Assembly: GCF_012163145.1 (NCBI RefSeq)
Contig: NZ_JAAVTX010000007.1
Span: forward strand, 421,656 to 485,655
Length of the DNA: 64,000 nt
Direction of reading: 5' to 3'
Origin: Falsiroseomonas frigidaquae
GTDB taxonomy: Bacteria > Pseudomonadota > Alphaproteobacteria > Acetobacterales > Acetobacteraceae
The stretch's first letter is position 1. Each line of letters opens with the position of its first letter. Positions 60,379-64,000 of the stretch are shown here, in pieces. The notes under the pieces are model-generated. The model did no database searches, was not told the origin of the DNA, and worked only from the letters and a program-made list of their open reading frames with translations. Made by a program: the position numbers and the translations under genes.

Positions 60379-61986
60379 ATGCGGGGCATGGTGGTCGCGG
60401 CACAGCCGGAGGCGGCGGAGGCGGGGGTGGAGATCCTTCGCCAGGGCGGCAATGCGGTGGATGCCGCCATCGCCTGCGCCTTCAGCCAGGGCGTGGTCGA
60501 TCCGCAGATGTGCGGCATCGGCGGCTTCGGCGCGATGCAGATCTGCATGCCGGCCAGCGGCGTGCACACGGTGCTGGAATTCTTCGGCCGCGCGCCGCTC
60601 TCCGCCACGCCCGACATGTGGGCGGACAGGTTCATCGGCCAGTCGCGCGACGGCTTCGTCTATCTGCTGCGCGACCAGAGCAACGACATGGGCTACGGCG
60701 CCGTCGGCACGCCGGGCAATGTCGCGGGCTATACCGAGGCGCTGTCCCGCTTCGGCACCATGAAGCTGCGCGACGTGATGCAGCCGGCGATCGGCCAGGC
60801 ACATCGCGGCGTGATGGTGCGGCCCTACATGCATTACTACTGGGCCCTCGACCATGGCGGTGACGGCCAGGTGAATACCGCCGACAAGCTGCGCTTCAGC
60901 GAGACCGGGCGGCAGGTCTATTTCCGCGCCGATGGCACGCTGAAGCGCCCCGGCGACGTGCTGCACAACCCCGACATGGCGCGCAGCCTGGAGCGGATCG
61001 CCGAGGGCGGCGCGGAGGTGTTCTACCGCGGCGACATGGCGCGCGAGATGGCGGCCGACATGGCAGCCCAGGGCGGCGGCGTGACGCTGGAGGACCTGGC
61101 CGTCTACCGGGTGCGGGAGAAGGCGCCGAGCTGGGGAATGTATCGCGGGCTGCGCATCGCCTCCAACCCGCCGCCGGCCGGTGGCGGGTCGCTGATCGAG
61201 CTGCTGCACATCCTGGGCTGCTTCGACATCGGCGCGCTGGAGCACAACAGCCCCGAGCATCTGCGCATCCTGGCGGAAGCCATGAAGTGGATGACGATCG
61301 ACAAGGACGCCCATATGGGCGACCCGGATTTCGTCGATGTGCCGCTGGACCGCCTGCTCTCGGCCGGGCATGCCGCGGCGCTGGCCGCGCGCATCCGCGC
61401 CGGGGAGAAGGCCAGCGTGGCGCGGGCGGAGGAACCGCAGGACCCGCCGGATACCACCGTGGTCTGCGTGGTGGATGGGCAGGGCAATGCCGTCAGCCTG
61501 ACCCACACGCTCGGCATCCCCTCTGGCGCCATCACGCCGGGGCTGGGCTTCATGTACAATGGCTGCATGAGCGGCTTCGACCCGCGCCCCGGCCGCGCCG
61601 GCTCCATCGCGCCGGGCAAGAGCCGCGCCAGCGCCATGGCGCCGAGCATCCTATTCCGCGGCGAGGCCATCGCCATGGTGCTGGGCGCGCCCGGCGGCAC
61701 CTACATCGTGCCGGCGCTGGCGCAGGCCATCAGCAATGTGCTGGATTTCGGCATGAGCATGTCGGATGCCGTGGCCGCGCCGCGCATCGTGGCGCTGAGC
61801 GACACCATCGATGTCGCCAACCGCATCCCACACCGCGTGACCGATGCGCTACGCGAGATGGGCTACCCGGTCGCGCGATCCTACCAGAGCTACGCCTTCG
61901 GCGCGGCGCATGGCGTGCTGATCAAGGACGGCGCCTGCTTCGGCGGCGCCGATCCGCAGCGGGATGGGGTGGCGCTGCAGGCCTGA
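60379..61986 (+). CDS. Gamma-glutamyltransferase-family Ntn-hydrolase without signal peptide
   Basis: A 535-residue member of the gamma-glutamyltranspeptidase family. The N-terminal MVVAAQPEAAEAGVEILRQG then GNAVDAAIACAFSQG is typical; the autoprocessing Thr is the second T of PPDTTVVCVVDGQGNAVSL (about 362-380). SNPPPAGGGSLIELLHILG and the late LGAPGGTYIVPALAQAISNV are conserved. No signal peptide precedes the family start, so it should be cytosolic, as for the oxamate amidohydrolase HpxW. AAGGGA before 60379 favours this ATG over 60361. The TGA is followed at once by palindromic element copy B. Substrate: a gamma-glutamyl or oxamate-like amide. Confidence 0.9.
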   Translation: MRGMVVAAQPEAAEAGVEILRQGGNAVDAAIACAFSQGVVDPQMCGIGGFGAMQICMPASGVHTVLEFFGRAPLSATPDMWADRFIGQSRDGFVYLLRDQSNDMGYGAVGTPGNVAGYTEALSRFGTMKLRDVMQPAIGQAHRGVMVRPYMHYYWALDHGGDGQVNTADKLRFSETGRQVYFRADGTLKRPGDVLHNPDMARSLERIAEGGAEVFYRGDMAREMAADMAAQGGGVTLEDLAVYRVREKAPSWGMYRGLRIASNPPPAGGGSLIELLHILGCFDIGALEHNSPEHLRILAEAMKWMTIDKDAHMGDPDFVDVPLDRLLSAGHAAALAARIRAGEKASVARAEEPQDPPDTTVVCVVDGQGNAVSLTHTLGIPSGAITPGLGFMYNGCMSGFDPRPGRAGSIAPGKSRASAMAPSILFRGEAIAMVLGAPGGTYIVPALAQAISNVLDFGMSMSDAVAAPRIVALSDTIDVANRIPHRVTDALREMGYPVARSYQSYAFGAAHGVLIKDGACFGGADPQRDGVALQA

Positions 61987-61987
61987 A

Positions 61988-62031
61988 GCATTTTCAAGGC
62001 AGGCGGAAACGCCTGCCGACTCGGAAAATGC
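61988..62031 (+). repeat. Covarying palindromic element, copy B
   Basis: GCATTTTC (61988-61995) pairs with GAAAATGC (62024-62031); the inner stem GGCAGGCG/CGCCTGCC closes a GAAA tetraloop. It starts one base after the TGA of the GGT-family gene and is followed by a segment ending ATAAG, also seen after copy A. It sits between convergent genes. Confidence 0.75.
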
Positions 62032-62052
62032 GCCGAAATATAAGGCCCGACT

Positions 62053-63393
62053 TCAGATCCCGGCGCGCGGCAGGGACCGCGGTGCCCCGGGCGCGAAGCG
62101 GTCCAGGCTGAAGGGCGCGGGGTCCACGACACAGGGCGCCCCGGTGGCCAGGTCGGCAGCCAGCCGGCCGGCGCCCGGCCCGATGCCGAAGCCATGGCCG
62201 CTGAAGCCCGCCGCCACCACCAGCCCCGGCAGCGCCGCCACCTGGCTGATCACCGGCACCGCATCCGGCGTGCTGTCGATCCAGCCGGCCCAGATCCGCG
62301 CTGCCTGGATGCCGGCGAGTTCCGGGTAGGCGGCGACGATCTCGCGCAGCGAAGGCTCGATGATCGACATCTTGGGCTCGGGGTCCAGCACGCGCATCCG
62401 CTCGAACACCGTGGGCGCATCGAAGGACCAGCGGCCGTGCCAGGCATCCGGCCCCTCGAAGAAGGACCGGCCGAAGCGCAGCTCCACCAGCTTCCAATTG
62501 GCGCGCAGGCTGGGCAGGAAGTGGCGGGCATAGCGCAGGCCGGCGGGCGTCAGCTCCAGCCGCCCGCGCGCCTTGGCGGCCACCAGGTAGCCGCCATCCA
62601 GCAGCGGCGTCAGGATGAATTCCGGCGTCAGCAGCGGCCCGGTACTGACCTGCTTCGCCGGGGTGGTGGCGAAGACCGTGGAATGGACGGAGGATTGCGG
62701 CATGTCGATGCCGTGCCGCCGCAGGAACATCGATGCCCAGGCGCCGCCCGCCAGCACCACGGATTGGCAGCGGATGCGGCCCTTCTCGGTGAACACGCCG
62801 GCGATGCGCCCGCCCTGCGTATCCAGCCCGCGCACCGCGCAGTTCTGGTGCAGCGAAGCGCCGAGCGCCCGCGCCGCACGCGCCAAGGCGGGCGCCGCCA
62901 TGGCGGGTTCGGCGCGGCCATCGCGCGGGGAGACGACGCCGCCCGCCCAATCCTGTTCATTGCCCGGCGTGCGCTGCTTCGCCTCCGCCGCATCGATGAT
63001 GCGTGCCTGCACCTGGTAGGGCTGCGCCATCTCCAGCCAGGCCTGCCAGCCCGCGAGCTGCGCCGGGTCCTTGGTGACATAGGTGAGGCCGGAGCGCCGG
63101 AAGCCCATGTCAGCGCCGATCTCGGCCGGCAGCCGGTCCCACAATTCCATGCTGTGCTGCATCAGCGGGATCTCGCGCTCATCCCGGTTCAGCACGCGGC
63201 ACCAGCCCCAGTTGCGGCTGGATTGCTCCCCCGCCACCACGCCCTTCTCCAGCAGCGCCACCGAATGGCCGGCCTTCGCCGCGGCATAGGCCGCCGCGAC
63301 GCCGATCATGCCGGCGCCGATGACGACGACGTCCACTGCCTCCGGCAGCGTCGTGTCGCTTCCCACCTTGTCCAGGAGCCGGGTGCCGACCAT
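62053..63393 (-). CDS. FAD-dependent oxidoreductase, D-amino-acid/glycine oxidase type (DadA-like)
   Basis: A 446-residue DAO-family flavoprotein. The dinucleotide motif is VVVIGAGMIGVAAAYAAAKA (about 22-41). SSRNWGWCRVLNRDERE (about 58-74) is the flavin-contact loop; VVLAGGAWASMFLRRHGIDM and GFSGHGFGIGPGAGRLAADL (near the C-terminus) complete the fold. ATG 63393 is preferred because 63426 adds an unconserved stretch. It oxidises an amine or amino acid and passes electrons to the respiratory chain or oxygen. Convergent with the GGT-family gene; it could act on the released amino acid. Confidence 0.92.
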   Translation of the reverse strand: MVGTRLLDKVGSDTTLPEAVDVVVIGAGMIGVAAAYAAAKAGHSVALLEKGVVAGEQSSRNWGWCRVLNRDEREIPLMQHSMELWDRLPAEIGADMGFRRSGLTYVTKDPAQLAGWQAWLEMAQPYQVQARIIDAAEAKQRTPGNEQDWAGGVVSPRDGRAEPAMAAPALARAARALGASLHQNCAVRGLDTQGGRIAGVFTEKGRIRCQSVVLAGGAWASMFLRRHGIDMPQSSVHSTVFATTPAKQVSTGPLLTPEFILTPLLDGGYLVAAKARGRLELTPAGLRYARHFLPSLRANWKLVELRFGRSFFEGPDAWHGRWSFDAPTVFERMRVLDPEPKMSIIEPSLREIVAAYPELAGIQAARIWAGWIDSTPDAVPVISQVAALPGLVVAAGFSGHGFGIGPGAGRLAADLATGAPCVVDPAPFSLDRFAPGAPRSLPRAGI

Positions 63394-63608
63394 CAGGCGG
63401 CGCGCCCACGATGGGGTGTGGCGCAAGGCTGCGCTTTCGGGGCGGCGTGTCGCCGGATGACAAGGTCCTGCATGACCGAAGTCATCTCCCGGATCGGCCG
63501 CTTCTGTCCAGCCGCGCCAGCCTCTTGATTCGACCCCGAGGAGCCGCGCTGGGGAATGGCGTCGAAACCTCGGATAGGCCCACTAGGATTCGGAGCCTGG
63601 ACCCTGCG

Positions 63609-63709
63609 AAGGCGGCCGGATTGTTGGCCGCCTTTCTCTCTGCCCTGCAGAAGGCGGCCCGTTCCGTGATGATGTTCGGAACGGGCCGCCGCTGCCGTGC
63701 TGCGGCAGC
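63609..63709. terminator. Three stacked hairpins after the RTX-type gene
   Basis: AAGGCGGCC/GGCCGCCTT (63609-63634) with a TTTCTCTC tract on the plus strand; a perfect 14-bp stem from 63653 to 63690 around a 10-nt loop; and GCTGCCG/CGGCAGC (63691-63709) touching the stop of the exported-protein gene. Together they should stop minus-strand transcription of that gene before the DadA-like gene. Confidence 0.7.
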
Positions 63710-64000
63710 CTACAGGATGAAGTCGCTGGCCTGCAGGTTGTGCGCCCCGGTGATCTCGATCTGGAAGTCGCGGGTGTTGCCCGCATCCACACCGGCGATG
63801 ACGTAGGTGTTGCCGCCGAGCACGTAGCTCCACAGTTCGCCCGCCGCCGCGTCCATGTAGTTCGCCGTGGCGCCCTGGTAGACGAAGGACTGATCCCCAC
63901 CCAGCAGCGTGTTCGCATCGAAGCCGGACAGGTCGATCAGGTCACCCGTGCTCCAATCCGTGATCACGTCGCGCCCCGTCGGCGTCGCCCGGCTGTCGCT
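63710..64000 (-). CDS. C-terminal part of an RTX-type exported protein (cut by the window edge)
   Basis: At least 96 residues in one open frame to the right edge. The segment TPTGRDVITDW then STGDLIDLSGFDANTLLGGD is the C-terminal region that follows the calcium-binding nonapeptides in serralysin-type and related type I-secreted proteins; the sequence ends QASDFIL, a typical hydrophobic secretion end. The catalytic part lies outside the window. A start cannot be given. It may share a secretion system with the large phosphoesterase at 14.7-19.9 kb. Confidence 0.8.
   Translation of the reverse strand, partial: SDSRATPTGRDVITDWSTGDLIDLSGFDANTLLGGDQSFVYQGATANYMDAAAGELWSYVLGGNTYVIAGVDAGNTRDFQIEITGAHNLQASDFIL

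Overview
The window is 64 kb of dense, very GC-rich alphaproteobacterial chromosome. Four Bug-type (tripartite tricarboxylate) solute-binding proteins, several LysR regulators, Tat-type signal peptides and a minC-minD-minE block fit an Acetobacteraceae or Roseomonas-like soil or water bacterium. This assignment is an inference from gene content. No rRNA, tRNA, CRISPR array, insertion sequence or phage gene was seen. Coding density is near 95 %, and only one gap (36646-36985) exceeds 300 bases.

Layout. 0.07-6 kb: isochorismatase-like hydrolase with a divergent LysR gene, a second LysR divergent from a quinone oxidoreductase, and an Old Yellow Enzyme/Fe-S flavoprotein coupled to a Bug protein. 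7.2-9 kb: lipid-kinase-like gene and an inositol-phosphatase-family gene. 9-14.7 kb: Tat-exported cyclase, HWE histidine kinase, and RidA coupled to a GMC oxidoreductase. 14.7-19.9 kb: a 1737-residue mosaic phosphoesterase with C-terminal RTX repeats. 20-23.7 kb: glycosyltransferase, NodS-like methyltransferase, PIG-L deacetylase and acyl-CoA-dehydrogenase-like gene. 23.8-26.1 kb: LLM flavoprotein and a UGT-type glycosyltransferase. 26.1-28.1 kb: minCDE. 28.2-33.4 kb: Bug protein, signal-less NMT1-like binding protein plus thioesterase, an unknown protein, a D-2-hydroxyacid dehydrogenase and an HGGxW hydrolase.

33.5-36.6 kb holds an orphan 1041-residue fusion of a polysaccharide pyruvyl transferase with an F420-hydrogenase-beta-like Fe-S module; it is visibly more AT-rich than its surroundings. 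37-43 kb: M20-type amidohydrolase, a second RidA, a Bug protein, LLM oxidoreductase, VOC protein with a palindromic operator, and an SDR coupled to a 3-hydroxyacyl-CoA dehydrogenase. 43-45.3 kb: urate catabolism (puuD, uraH) with a DUF2243 membrane protein. 45.5-49.6 kb: CNNM/CorC-type transporter and a two-component pair. 49.8-53.5 kb: unknown exported repeat-like protein, Cu/Zn superoxide dismutase and a PQQ-type sugar dehydrogenase. 53.5-62 kb: GST, LysR, and a run of CocE-type acylase, peptide-binding protein, GAF protein, Bug protein and gamma-glutamyltransferase-family enzyme. The right end has a DadA-like oxidase and the 3' end of another RTX-type exported protein.

Taken together this is a scavenging genome segment: short catabolic operons, mostly joined by ATGA or GTGA overlaps, several paired with their own periplasmic binding protein. 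The most unusual items are the pyruvyltransferase/FrhB fusion, a Nod-factor-like set of sugar-modifying enzymes, the RTX phosphoesterase, and a covarying palindromic element found twice, each time directly after a TGA stop between convergent genes.
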